Origin: Diphasiastrum complanatum | Taxonomy: Eukaryota; Streptophyta; Lycopodiopsida; Lycopodiales; Lycopodiaceae | Length of the DNA stretch: 64,000 nucleotides | Assembly: GCA_029204225.1 (NCBI GenBank) | Contig: CM055104.1 | Coordinates: 38,618,527 to 38,682,526 of the forward strand | Direction of reading: 5' to 3' | In this document: positions 23,840 through 35,573 of the stretch, one piece after another | How positions within the stretch are numbered: position 1 is the first letter of the stretch | How the letters are laid out: each line of letters opens with the position of its first letter | The notes under the pieces: model-generated | The model's database searches: none | What the model was told of the DNA's origin: nothing | The model's input: the letters and a program-made list of their open reading frames with translations, nothing else | Position numbers and translations under genes: made by a program

Positions 23840-24518
23840 TGTTAAACAATTATATGCTGAAACCTTACTTCAGATTTTTTGGTCACATTGATGAAACTTT
23901 TGAGCTTATCGTATTTGGTTGGTCTTATTTTCCACATTTGAAGCATGAGTTGTATAAACCCTTTTAAGTTTTTTGTGATTTCAATGTTGACAACATTCCA
24001 CCTTGTACTTGTGCTTACAATAAACGTTTTAAAGAGTTCATTTCTGAAAATTTTGGGCATGTTGTCTCGATGAATACTGGAATTATTAGAAGCAAAGTTT
24101 TAAAGAATGACTTGAACAAAGGGCATAATCATATCCCATTGCGCCAATCTAATATGAATGAGGTGTCTTTAGAACTTTATCATGGATGGTTTGAATTGGC
24201 AAGTTTTTTTTCCTACTTATCAAGATATTGATCATGAGACTGTTAGGGAACATGCCTTGATTTGCAAAGATGCTGTTACAAACTTTTTGAAAAATGCCAA
24301 ATGGTTACATGGAAAAAGAGTTATGAGTAACAAACTTACAAATGCCATTGATGAACGTAATTGGATTACTACCAATCTATATGTTAATGGTGTGGATAAG
24401 GCACAACATAACCCATGTTTTATGTGCATCTACTTTGTAAGAAGTTTGGCTTTGGTTAGACTGTCTAGTCCAGATTTTGTCCCGTTTCCAAGTAAATATG
24501 ATAATACACTAGACGTGG
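23840..24518 (+). pseudogene. Penelope-like element, pre-RT domain (left of the insertion)
   Basis: Contains CTCAYNKRFKEFI followed by GHVVSMNTGIIRS and LNKGHNHIPLRQS, the Cys-x-Cys ... GH(V/I) ... KG pattern that precedes the RT in Penelope-like elements. The coding signal stops at 24518, exactly where the LTR element begins. Confidence 0.65.
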
Positions 24519-25736
24519 TGTAGCGCAGGCATCCCAAAGGGAGCCGAGAACCACGACTTAGCTTCCCAGCCTTCAACTCTTGCCATCCAAACCCACTTGA
24601 CATACAAGCAGCCAACTCGCCAACAACGATCAGACTTAACCAACTTGAAGTTCCGAAAACCAACATTGAGATCCAACCTGGCGCCATGCCAGATCGGGGG
24701 TCCCGACGTGGGTGACTTCCCTCCAAGCAAGCCGCCCGACATACATCAAACTTAACCAACTCGAAGCTTCGTTACAAACGAGTAACATCCATTCCAAGCA
24801 AGCGGTCTGACTTACATCAGACTTAACCAACTGAAAGCTTCGTCACGAGCGCTGGAAGCCAACCTGGCGCCACGCCAGACTGGACAGCCATAAACAGGTA
24901 ACATCCACCCAAGCAAGCCATCCAACTCAGCCGACAGGTTAGAGCCCGTTCCCCAAGAGCTTAACCCATTCACGTTCATGCAAGGAACACTCAGAACCAC
25001 AAGCCGAGACAGATATGGAAACAACCAGTTCTTGGACCAAATGGTCCCGACAGCATACCGCTGGCGCCACGGACCGAATGGTCCCGACGGCATACCGCTG
25101 GCGTCCCGGGATACGACCCTCAGCTATGTGCCAAGTTAAAAATTTTGAAAGCGGCCTTACAACTGGCGCTTTTACCGAACACTGAAACCCAGAAGGTAAT
25201 CAGAGTCAGTTTGAGAAAAATCCCACTTTATTGATAAATCTGAGAAGGTTACATTTCAAGTGTGTGACCGACCCTAGTCTCCGGGGCGCTAGCATGCCAA
25301 GGCGAGAGCCATGACAACATTCCAGCAAGGGAGGCTGAGACTTGGTTGGAGCTCGCCCTGAGTCGCAACCCGCACTCTCCTATAGTATTGGTGTGATTCG
25401 GCACCCCCCCTCATACCAAGCACTCTACCCAAGCTGGTAAAGCACGTTTTTCTCTCTCTAGGATTTTCTCTTTCTAGAAAGTCATTTTCTCTCTCTAGAT
25501 TTTATTGATCCCCAGGCTTCCTTTAATCATGCCTAGATCGTGTGAGGTGATTGCACATCGATCTGAGCTCTCTGGACTTCGCTAGAACCGATCAAAGATT
25601 TTCAGCCATAGGAACTTGGCGCCGGCTGGATTCTGGTCACAGTGGCGCCGGGAGCAGCAGGGGCGCTGCTGGCGCCGGGGACATAGCTGGCGCCGATGGC
25701 GCCGGAAGTAAAGCTTGTAAAGGTAGCTTTACAACA
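24519..25736 (-). repeat. LTR (left copy, 3' LTR in minus sense)
   Basis: Plus-strand ends TGTAGCGCAGG and CTTTACAACA. Near-identical to 28463-29680. Contains several GGCGCC palindromes towards the right end (25620-25705) and CTCTCTCTAG repeats (25450-25500). Confidence 0.97.
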
Positions 25737-27584
25737 TCCACCCCACCTTTATAAAATCTGATGTCCTCATCAGATGTCAGATTAAAGTAAAGGTGTTTCC
25801 CAATTAAAATAACTATACATTTAAGCTACTTGGCACAGTACTCAATTTACTGGCGACTTTTTATTAACATTGAAGCTGGCACACCACAAGTCGGAGGCTC
25901 AGCTCTTTGTACAGAAAAATTACATAACTTGAAAATATATCTTTGTCTGGGAAAAGCGTAGATTTGATATCGCTTTCGTAAAACCCGAGAACCTTATTAA
26001 CTGGTGACAGAGGCCTTTCTTTGAAATGTTCGTCCCTGTCGCTTCTGACTTTCGACTTTGGAACTCCTTTGAGCTCCTGATTTGTCCTTGATGCACTTTG
26101 TGTTGAGCTCCCTGAGCTCCAGATTTGTTCAGTTCCGCACAAGTATCAAGGCTCCCTGAGCCGAAGGATTTATCGTTTGATTGCACACTTTATGGTCCAC
26201 TTCGTGCCTTGTTGCTTCTGCACCTTGATTTCTCTCCTTGTCCCAGCCTGATCTTGATACTTTTCCATCTTGGCTCTTTAAGGTAGGCAAAGATTGAGTA
26301 CTCCGCAATGCACCTCTCACTTAGCTTGAAGTAGCTCTTTGAATCAGCCCAAATGTAACCATTGACCTCGTGGAAAGCCAAAGGGTCGCACCAGTTTGAT
26401 CCGCATCCGAACTATCTCTTCGCGTTTGTTTGAAGCACCATGTCCGTCGCGCAAAACTTGACTTTCACAATTCCATCACTGGTCAGTTGCCTCACAGTCA
26501 AAACAAGAAGTGTACATCGAGCTTGGCTTCAAGTAGCTCTCTTTGAATCAGACACATGCACCCAGAGTTTGCACTAGTCCGATCTCAACGCGAACTGTCC
26601 CTTAGCGTTCGTTCGAAATACCAAGTCTCTCATGCAAGACTCAACTTTCTCAGTTCCTTCATTGACCAGCTGCCTTACACGTAACACAAGCCAGCGTACT
26701 CATATGTTTCCTCATCATTGCTGGTCCAGAGAAAGCCTATAACAAACTTTCCTTTCCACAACAAAAACTTGTCAACTTATTAGGTCCAAAGTTCGCCAGT
26801 CTCCTCGTGTGAGTATGGCTAGGTCACCTTGAATTTGCCCCCATTTTGATCAACTTTAATTCAAAATTTGCCCCAAGAGAGAGGTGTGTGTGATAGTTCC
26901 CCTCCACTTAATAAATCAGCTGATCGGACTTTAGAGTAGAGTTCTTCGGACAAAAAGCCTTTCCAACACTTTGCTTCCCATCTGCTAGGATTATGGCTCG
27001 ATCCAACTTGTTGCCAATCTCTGAAGAGGATCCTAGTCTTTTCCCCTTTGAGGAAAAACCCAACTGATACTGGATATCACCCATGCTCAGTGAGTTTCAG
27101 TTCCGAAGGTGGCCGTCCCAAAATGAAGACCAACTGCTCCATAGAAGATCTCCCCTGAAATTGCCCTTTCCAACTTTTGACTTCCTGCTTGCGTCTGGTG
27201 GGCGTTGTCGCAAATGAAACTAACCCAAGAAATAGGCTAGCCATCCATCCTTTGCAAACATTGAGTCGTTTCGTTGTCGTTCACGTGTGAGTACTTGAAC
27301 TGCAAATCCGCCCCACAGATTCTGTAGTCCTCTTTGTTTGATGGTATCAGCCTTCAAAAGAAAAGGTTCCTTCTCGAGCCATCAGCTCCTTGTATCACAA
27401 GCAATCATGCAAACCAGGCAAAGCACGAGTACTAAGACTCACCACGAATACATACAAGTAAGACACTCAGGCAGGTTTACTAACAAGTAACAAAGACAAG
27501 GTCCCCCTTTGAGATGGTCCTGCCAACGGACCTTTGCCTGGCCGCGCCCATACAAATCGATCACAGAATCAGCCCACATAGGAC

Positions 27585-28380
27585 ACCCCTCCAACCATCC
27601 GTGCTTTCACCATTAAGCAGCACATTGCCTCAGTCACGCCCCACCACTTTTTGGTCGATAGCCCTTATAGCTAAACGATCGGCAGCTATCCTTGAATATA
27701 CCACCCCCGTGGACGCACCCGTGCTTTCACCGTCAGGCAACACATTGCCTCAGTAACGCCCCCACCAAATCTAGTCGATAGCCCTTATAGCTAAACGATC
27801 GGCAGCGTACCCCCCAATCGTGGACGCACCCGTGCTTTCACCGTTAGGCAGCACATTGCCTCAGTAACGTCCCCACAAAATTTGGTCGATAGCCCTTATA
27901 GCTAAACGAATGACAGCTATCCTTGAATATACCACCCCCGTGGACGCACCCGTGCTTTCACCGTTAGGCAGCACATTGCCTCAGTAACGTCCCCACCAAA
28001 TTTAGTTGATAGCCCTTATAGCTAAACGATCGGCAGCATACCACCCAAATCGTGGACGCACCCGTGCTTTCACCGTTAGGCAGCACATTGCCTCAGTAAC
28101 GCCCCCACCAAATTTGGTCGATAGCCCTTATAGCTAAACGAACGGTGGTCATCGTGAATATGTCACCCCGCACCCCACAAGGCACAGTCCGTGCTTACAC
28201 CATCCTAATGGCAGCACATTGCCTCATCTGTCCTACGTGCAGACGGCGCCAGGCCCGAACCGCGAAAACTGACCGTGCTTACACCTCAAGGGCAGCACTT
28301 TGACTCATCAAGCCCCCGTCCTGCCAACCACCCCGACCGTGGACGCACCCGTGCTTACACTGTGGGTAGCACCTTGCACA
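27585..28380. repeat. Tandem repeat array in the leader of the LARD-like element
   Basis: Five well-conserved copies of a unit beginning GTGCTTTCACC at 27601, 27721, 27832, 27952 and 28064, spaced 120, 111, 120 and 112 bp. The long and short forms alternate, so the real period is a dimer of about 231 bp. Three decayed copies follow (about 28191, 28273 and 28350). In minus sense the array lies just after the primer site. Confidence 0.93.
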
Positions 28381-28445
28381 ACAGTTGTCTTGATGAACCC
28401 CAAACCGTGGCCATTTCCGTGAGATTCGCATAGCTGACCGGCCAG

Positions 28446-28462
28446 TCGGCTCTGATACCACA
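28446..28462 (-). promoter_or_regulatory. Primer-binding site of the LARD-like element
   Basis: Plus strand TCGGCTCTGATACCACA; its complement contains TGGTATCAGAGCC, the usual initiator tRNA-Met primer site, two bases inside the LTR end. It fixes the element's orientation as minus. Confidence 0.9.
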
Positions 28463-29680
28463 TGTAGCGCAGGCATCCCAAAGGGAGCCGGGAACCACGA
28501 CTTAGCTTCCCAGCCTTCAACTCTTGCCATCCAAACCCACTTGACATACAAGCAGCCAACTCGCCAACAACGATCAGGCTTAACCAACTTGAAGTTCCGA
28601 AAACCAACATTGAGATCCAACCTGGCGCCATGCCAGATCGGGGGTCCCGACGTGGGTGACTTCCCTCCAAGCAAGCCGCCCGACATACATCAAACTTAAC
28701 CAACTCGAAGCTTCGTTACAAACGAGTAACATCCATTCCAAGCAAGCGGTCTGACTTACATCAGACTTAACCAACTGAAAGCTTCGTCACGAGCGCTGGA
28801 AGCCAACCTGGCGCCACGCCAGACTGGACAGCCATAAACAGGTAACATCCACCCAAGCAAGCCATCCAACTCAGCCGACAGGTTAGAGCCCGTTCCCCAA
28901 GAGCTTAACCCATTCACGTTCATGCAAGGAACACTCAGAACCACAAGCCGCGACAGATATGGAAACAACCAGTTCTTGAACCAAATGGTCCCGACAGCAT
29001 ACCGCTGGCGCCACGGACCGAATGGTCCCGACGGCATACCGCTGGCGTCCCGGGATACGACCCTCAACAATGTGCCAAGTTAAAAATTTTGAAAGCGGCC
29101 TTACAACTGGCGCTTTTACCGAACACTGAAACCCAGAAGGTAATCAGAGTCAGTTTGAGAAAAATCCCACTTTATTGATAAATCTGAGAAGGTTACATTT
29201 CAAGTGTGTGACCGACCCTAGTCTCCGGGGCGCTAGCATGCCAAGGCGAGAGCCATGACAACATTCCAGCAAGGGAGGCTGAGACTTGGTTGGAGCTCGT
29301 CCTGAGTCGCAACCCGCACTCCCCTATAGTATTGGTGTGATTCGGCACCCCCCCTCATACCAAGCACTCTACCCAAGCCGGTAAAGCACGTTTTTCTCTC
29401 TCTAGTATTTTCTCTTTCTAGAAAGTCATTTTCTCTCTCTAGATTTTATTGATCCCCAGGCTTCCTTTAATCATGCCTAGATCGTGTGAGGTGATTGCAC
29501 ATCGATCTGAGCTCTCTGGACTTCGCTAGAACCGATCAAAGATTTTCAGCCATAAGAACTTGGCGCCGGCTGGATTCTGGTCACAGTGGCGCCGGGAGCA
29601 GCAGGGGCGCTGCTGGCACCGGGGACATAGCTGGCGCCGATGGCGCCGGAAGTAAAGCTTGTAAAGGTAGCTTTACAACA
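28463..29680 (-). repeat. LTR (right copy, 5' LTR in minus sense)
   Basis: 1218 bp, same length as the left copy. Followed by CGTGG (29681-29685), the second copy of the target duplication, after which Penelope-like coding sequence resumes. Confidence 0.97.
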
Positions 29681-30907
29681 CGTGGCTATGGTTAAAATTC
29701 AAGATACCTTCGCTACGAAAAAACCTGATTTTCTAATAGGAAAAGAAGAATTACCTTTTTTACTTTGTACTTTCAAAGCACACAAAAACGCGTTCAGATG
29801 GATTATAAAGGCCACGTTTATTTCTGGAGCTCTTGGTATGCTGACTCCTCTCCTTATGGAGAGAGTAGGCCTTAAGGCAACTTCATACCGAAGTATCCTA
29901 AATGTGGATACTAACCTATTCTGGCAGTGCGACTCATCCACCAAATTTTATCTTAATGTGCCTAACAAAATCACTTCTATGTGGTCCACTGACATTGCAA
30001 AATGCTATGAAAATATTCCTCTTAATGGTCCGGATGGGCTAAAAATAATAATACAGAAAATGATAAGGTATGCAGTCAAGTCTTGTAAAAACAAAAAACT
30101 TGCCTATCAGTGGAAATCGAGCCTTAAGCAATTTGACTGAAAATGGGTGACCAATCAGACTGATAATTGGACTGTAATTGACATAGAACCTCTTTGCCAG
30201 TATAATGATATACTGATTGACAATTGCATAGTAAGATTAGGAAATAGGACTTGGAAACAGGTCTGTGGTATTCCTATAGGTTTTGCCTGTTCTCCTACTT
30301 GGTGTAACTAGTATCTATCATTTTTTGAAATACATTTCATGAAAAGACTGGCCAGGCTTGGAAAAGTGGAATACCTGCATGCCTTCAAGCATACTTTCCG
30401 CTATATTGATGATATTTGTTTCATAAACAATACAGATGCTCTTATATTTCTAGACAAGGAGCAACCTCGTATCGATGATAATGCCTTATGGATCTATCCC
30501 TTGGAGTACCTCACTATTGAAAAAGAAGACGCTTCGGATAACGCGGTTAATTTTTTGAATATTACCACTACCTTTGATTCTTTATCAGGAAAGTTTCATA
30601 TAAAAAATTTGACAAGAGACAGGAACTTCCGTTTACGTTTTTTCAGTATATACACTTAACTGCCAATAGGCCAATTATGAGCTCATATAAAGTGATTGTC
30701 GCTCAAATTATTGCTGCCATGTACTGTTGTAGCGAACATGATACCTTTATGGATGAGATCAAAAACATTGTTCTTGCTTTTCAAAATAATGGCTTCATGA
30801 GAGGAAGATTGTATGAAATTTTAAACAACCTGTTTCTACACAAATCATTCCCTGGACTCAAGTTTACTTTACCAATAAATGCTAAATTTCTTTTGGTGGG
30901 CAGTTAG
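29681..30907 (+). pseudogene. Penelope-like reverse transcriptase (right of the insertion)
   Basis: RT landmarks in order: TFKAHKNAFRWIIKA (fingers) near 29770, DIAKCYENIPL with the first catalytic Asp near 29991, VCGIPIGFACSPTWCN (motif B) near 30262, RYIDDICF (catalytic YIDD, 30402-30413), FLNITTTFD near 30555 and the thumb-like block NRPIMSSYKVIVAQIIAAMY near 30670. The YIDD box and the SSYKV...AQ pattern are of the Penelope group rather than of LTR or LINE type. The frame ends at 30907 without a GIY-YIG domain. Frame is broken in places. Confidence 0.8.
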
Positions 30908-30935
30908 CACTCCATCTCAGAGGTGCTAACTGCCC
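30898..30935. other. 13-bp stem inverted repeat at the end of the RT region
   Basis: GGGCAGTTAGCAC (30898-30910) and its exact complement (30923-30935) are separated by 12 bases. A third partial copy (GCTAACTGTGGG) follows at about 30949. It overlaps the stop of the RT frame and would form a strong hairpin in RNA. Confidence 0.9.
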
Positions 30936-30971
30936 CCTGAGAAACTTTGCTAACTGTGGGTATGGTTGGTG

Positions 30972-31183
<212 letters not shown>

Positions 31184-31779
31184 AATTACGAATGAAGCCA
31201 CAACTGATCTAAAGCTAAGCTATGAAAGCATCACATAAGCAAGACTTAAGCTATGAAAGCAACACATAAGCAAGACTTAACCCTAGAAAGCAGGAAAGAG
31301 AGAGATTAAGGAGACTAAAGAGAGAGATTAATATCATCAGCTGAATAACAAATGACACAGTTTCCCTACTTATAGCCAAGAAGAAGCCCTAAAAGGAAGC
31401 TTCCAGTGGCTAGGGCCCAACTGGGAGGGAAAATAGTGCGCCCTCCAAAAAGGCCCCCACTCTCCAGTAATATGTCCAAATGGCCTAATAATGAATAATA
31501 AGGCCAAAGGCCAACCATATAGTCTAAGTGTCACTAATGAATAAAAAAGGGCCCAAGGCCTGCTTACGCATAAAGCAAAGTAAATGTAAATTGACACGAC
31601 GAATGTAATGAGCCGAGTCCATAACTCTCCCTGGCACAAAAGAAAAAGACCCAACTGCCGAAAAAAAACTGGATCAAGTAGCAGCAAGCCCTGGTGCATC
31701 AACAACTAGAGCAACATCTGATGTAGAGGAATCAACAAGTGCAGCAAGAGCACGAGCCTAATCTGCAAGTGATGGTGTA

Positions 31780-31880
31780 TGATAAAAGACATCAATAGGC
31801 TCCCATGTGGCCTCCTCAATAGGACGACCATCCCACTGGACCAAAAATTGAATCTGCCGGCGGCGTCGACTATGGTATAG
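31780..31880 (-). pseudogene. Chromodomain of Gypsy I (fossil)
   Basis: Minus-strand translation reads RRRRQIQFLVQWDGRPIEEA followed by TWEP, the classical chromodomain pattern (FLVQW ... EEATWEP) at the end of chromovirus integrases, which targets insertion to modified histones. Confidence 0.85.
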
Positions 31881-32026
31881 ACGAACCTGTAATATAGCAG
31901 TAGGTAAAAATGGAAATAACTATGGAGCAATAGGAAACTCAGCATCACAAGGAGCGTCATCCTCAATAACAGCATGTAATAAACTGACATGGAATACATA
32001 CATAGGCACGTGTGGAAGCAGGAAGC

Positions 32027-32269
32027 AAGAAGCTGTAAGCGATATGTAACTGGACTAAGAACCTCCAAAATGTGATAAGGCCCATAATAACGTGGTGCAA
32101 GCTTCTCAGTAGAAGCATGGCCCTGGACAAAATGATGACGTGCAAACCATAGGCGTAGATAAACCATATCTCCAAGCTGAAACTCAACATGGCGGCGGTG
32201 ACGATCAACTGAGGTCTGATAACGCTGCTGAACATGCTGTAAATGAGAACTGGCTTGGGTAATAAGCTC
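32027..32269 (-). pseudogene. Integrase C-terminus of Gypsy I (fossil)
   Basis: Minus strand: ELITQASSHLQHVQQRYQ, DRHRRHVEFQLGDMVYLRL and KLAPRYYGPYHILEVLSPVT, the GPY/F module of Gypsy integrases (GPYHILE). The chromodomain follows 150 bp further on in minus sense. Confidence 0.88.
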
Positions 32270-33699
32270 TCGAGCACCAAGACATCCAAAAAGCCCGAGA
32301 AGGTAGAACAATCCATCATAGGATACACCAAAAACGGATGGAGAATCGGATGACCCATCGGAACTGGCCGCAAGTGTAATCCCAAAGTACACACCAGGCG
32401 CACAAGTGAGGAATAGAAGAAATGCACTGGAACGAGGAACAGGATCCGCAACATCAGTAGCAAACATCGAAGCAATATCCACGTGTAGCTGGAAATGAGT
32501 ATCAAAACACATATGAGCAACACTGTTGGTGGCAACATCCCCAAAAACTATCCAAGAGAGGAGAAGGAATTCTCTCAAGGTACCCTGATGGTCTCGGAAC
32601 ACCAGAACAAAGTGGCAACTCAGCATCGGAGACCAAGTGATATGGAGCAACCTGAAATGACAGGGAACCTAAAGATCACCTAGACAAACAGTAGCTGGAA
32701 CAGAGGCAATAACCCAAGCCAATAGGATATGCCAAGCCTGACAATGAGCAACAATCCAAGGAACAGATAGAGAGCCACATGCATAATCATAGAGATATCC
32801 GCACTATAGGCGATCAGTAATATGGAAAAACCAGCACCAATCAACAAGTCCAAATGAAAACTAAGCTATATGTAATAACCAGAAATGCCATATATCCATA
32901 GCTGAAAATGAAGCAATAGTGTAAGCAATAGGTCCAAATGAAATCCAAGCAATACGTAATAACCAGGAATGCCAAATATCAAGAGGTAAAAAGAAATCAG
33001 TCGCATGAACCCAAAAGTGTATCCATCGGCATGGATTGCAGCAAACCTATATGTAGAAACACCAGGAGACAGAAGGATGTATGTGTACTCATCTAGAAAG
33101 ATCCCAACATATAAATACCCTAGATAAGTTATAGTGACCATCTGGCAAATATCCTCGGATGAGAAATGTGTAACAGTAAGGGCCAAAGGCGCATGAATCA
33201 TGTCAGGAACCGTAGAAATATCACGAGGCAGATCACAAACCTCAAGTAGAGATCCATGGAGTAAAGCGAAAGAAGATACAACCTGATCACCAATAGTGAG
33301 GGAACCATCAAACGTGGACCCATGAAGAACCCCATAGAAATCAGCATGAACATCGGCCATAACATACTCAAGAGATGGAGATATAGAGACCAATGGAGAA
33401 GATACTGCACCAACCACCGAACCAGGAGGGCAATCTGAAGGATGCGCAAAAGCAATAGTAGAAATACCACCAAGGTATACGGCCTCAATATCAATGAAAC
33501 CAGGAATGACCACTGAATACGATATTTGTGAATCAAGGCATATAGGCGCAAGGCACACAGCAACAACCTGTAAATCCGAAGCAACATCAACCTAAGGAAG
33601 AGGATCCACGGATGGTGAAAAAGAAGCAGCAACTGATGTACTCTGAATGGAAAGAAGAGCTGCATCATTAGCCTTTGGTAGACTACACATAAACTGCTT

Positions 33700-33895
33700 C
33701 CCGGTAACCAACTGGAAGTCTCCCTGAGAATCAATGCCAATAAGTGAGTGTGTAACTGCATCAAGTACAAATGTCAATGTCTACTGTGTCAAGTCCAGTG
33801 TAACGGCTCCAAGAGATGCAAACCAATCAGCACCAAGGATAAGATCATAACGCTCCATAGGAATAATGTAAAGATCTGCTTGCAAGCTGGTAAGC
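33700..33895 (-). pseudogene. Protease end of Gypsy I (fossil)
   Basis: Minus strand: ERYDLILGADWFASLGAVTL followed by a TLTFVLDA stretch, which matches the C-terminal half of Gypsy aspartic proteases (YDxILGxDWL). The plus-strand Copia M abuts at 33896. Confidence 0.75.
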
Positions 33896-34900
33896 TTCCA
33901 TGAAGGATGATAGCAAAAGTATTTCAAGAGGTTGTACTCTAGCATCTGGCGCAGCCATACTTTGGATAAGCAAGAAGCAAACAGCAGTAGCTCAATCTTT
34001 GTGTGAGGCCGAATATGTAGCAGCAGCTAAGATGGCAAACGAGCTAATATGGATCAAACAAATGTTGGAGAGTTTGATGAAACTATTTCTAAACCTTATG
34101 TCTTACTAATGGATAACACTTCAGCAATCTATCTTACAAAAGATCCTGTGTTTCATTCAAAAATGAAACATATAGCTATTAAATGTCATGTTATTCGGGA
34201 CTCAGTCAAAAAGAAGATACTGAAGACAATCTTCATACCTATAGAAGAGATGACAGCTGATATCTTTACAAATCCACTCAGTAAAGCTTTGTTCGAGAAG
34301 CAGCGAAGAAGATTGGGATTAATCCAATTGCCCACTTTGAGAGGGAGCCATAGAATACCTCAACAAACAAATCTCAGTTCTACCAACAAAGTGCACAGTC
34401 TATTTGGCAAAGGCTGAGAAACTCAAAACTCGAAACTCGAAACTGTCATGAAACTCGAAACTGTCGCAAACAACAAACTGTCGCGAACAATAAACTTTCG
34501 AGTCTGGAAAGAGAACATTGTTGAATATCAACGGTCTTAATGGTGAGATCGACTGTTACAGAAGAAAGAAGGTCAAAAGACCTATCCCGTGACAATATAA
34601 ATACATATGCACTTATTCATTGTAATCAGATGAAAATAAGACAGCAAGAGATGTATACTGAAGAACTAGAATCAGAACTATAAAAATTTGATTGATCAAA
34701 GTCTCTCAATAGATGATTAATTAGTTGTTTCTGATTATCTAAAATTGTCTATCACACTCATGCTTATATCTCCTAAATCCGCATGCTTTATTCAATCGAA
34801 GTGAAACCAGAATCAAACACGATTGAAGACACTGATATTAGTTTGATTTATTCAAACTTTTATCATGTTCTTTGAAGGAGAATTCTTAGTAATTTTTCTT
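33896..34900 (+). mobile_element. Copia element M: RNase H end, polypurine tract, LTR (fossil)
   Basis: Plus strand. RNase H signals LCEAEYVAAAKMANELIW and MDNTSAIYLTKDP, then EMTADIFTNPLSKALFE, are the usual end of Copia pol. The polypurine tract TTTGAGAGGGAGC (about 34334-34346) is followed by an LTR-like part with repeated GAAACTCGAAACT words (34420-34500) and a TATA-like AATATAAATAC at about 34597. Same family as element A. Few breaks; the front is missing. Confidence 0.8.
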
Positions 34901-35573
34901 ACAAACCATTCTCATAGTAGGTTTAGCACCTTCTAAAATATAAGAAGTCACAGCAGAATGGTTTGAGGGCAGCAATCAACCATTCCATCAGGGAGATAAA
35001 AAAAAACAATCAATAGTGGAAGAGGCAGTTACCATAAACAGGCTCAATACATTTTTGAGAACCAAAGGTAAGCTCAAGATCATATGTTTTTGAGTAAGAC
35101 TCAGGCTTAGTAGGGCTTCATGAGAGAGCAAATTGCTATTACAGATCTGACATCAGATTGAAAACACATTATGAAGCACTGTAGAGATATAAAACAACAA
35201 CTCCCTCTCTTATGAGTAGAATAGACGGACACCTTCAGCCAGCCAATATGAGACACCATTTTTAACCAGAAGCTTCAACTTCCATACCAGATTCATAGTA
35301 AGATAATAAAGCTATAATGAATCAATTGACATTGTTTAGCCTGAAAAAAATATAGCACACAGAGTAAAAACTCATCTTTCTCATGCAGCACGTCCTCCTC
35401 CTTTTATGGAGTTGAGGTCCACTTCCCCTTTCAAATTGCCATTTTGTCTTTTCTTCCATCTTTCACAGCTTTGCAGAAGGCATTAAGTGTGATTTGATCT
35501 TTAAGCCCATGTGAATCTCATTGTTAGCATCTGTGCTAACACAGAGAAAATAAAAAAGAGAGAACTAAAACTC
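34901..35573. other. Unassigned non-coding interval
   Basis: No coding signal. Possible minus-strand LTR debris: a TATA-like CCATAAAAGG (complement, near 35400) and a small inverted repeat TGTTAGCATCTGTGCTAACA at 35522-35541. Not enough to name a family. Confidence 0.35.

Larger units (their letters stand above)
24519..29680 (-). mobile_element. Non-autonomous LTR retrotransposon (LARD-like) inserted in the Penelope-like element
   Basis: Two LTRs of 1218 bp each (24519-25736 and 28463-29680) with TG...CA ends, flanked by the 5-bp target duplication CGTGG (24514-24518 and 29681-29685). The primer site (TGGTATCAGAGCC in minus sense, 28448-28460) lies beside the right LTR and a purine tract (AAAGGTGGGGTGGA in minus sense, 25737-25750) beside the left LTR, so the element reads on the minus strand. 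The 2726-bp interior has no gag or pol; it is a large non-coding derivative mobilised in trans. LTRs differ at about 12 positions (about 1%). With rates of 2e-9 to 1.3e-8 per site per year this means roughly 0.4 to 2.5 million years. Looks structurally whole. Confidence 0.95.
31184..33895 (-). mobile_element. Chromovirus-type Gypsy remnant I (fossil)
   Basis: Minus-strand Gypsy with, in reading order, the end of a protease (33895-33700), an unassigned open stretch (33600-32350), the integrase C-terminus (32269-32027), a chromodomain (31880-31780) and an LTR-like part with a TATA box (about 31370). RT, RNase H and the integrase core are not seen, so a large internal part is missing or replaced. 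Short near-repeats (GCTATGAAAGCAACACATAAG) lie at 31215-31285. Broken in several places. Confidence 0.75.

Noticed and set aside
24430-25093. Apparent minus-strand proteins repeated at 28279-29070
   Set aside because: They lie entirely within the two copies of one LTR and have no domain pattern; the repetition comes from the LTR pair.
25757-25790. Hammerhead ribozyme core (CTGATGA on the minus strand near the polypurine tract)
   Set aside because: No matching GAAA and cleavage-site stems were found around it; it is part of a short inverted repeat.
27514-28200. CRISPR-like array, because of regularly spaced repeats
   Set aside because: The units are 111-120 bp and contiguous without unique spacers, and the context is a plant LTR element.
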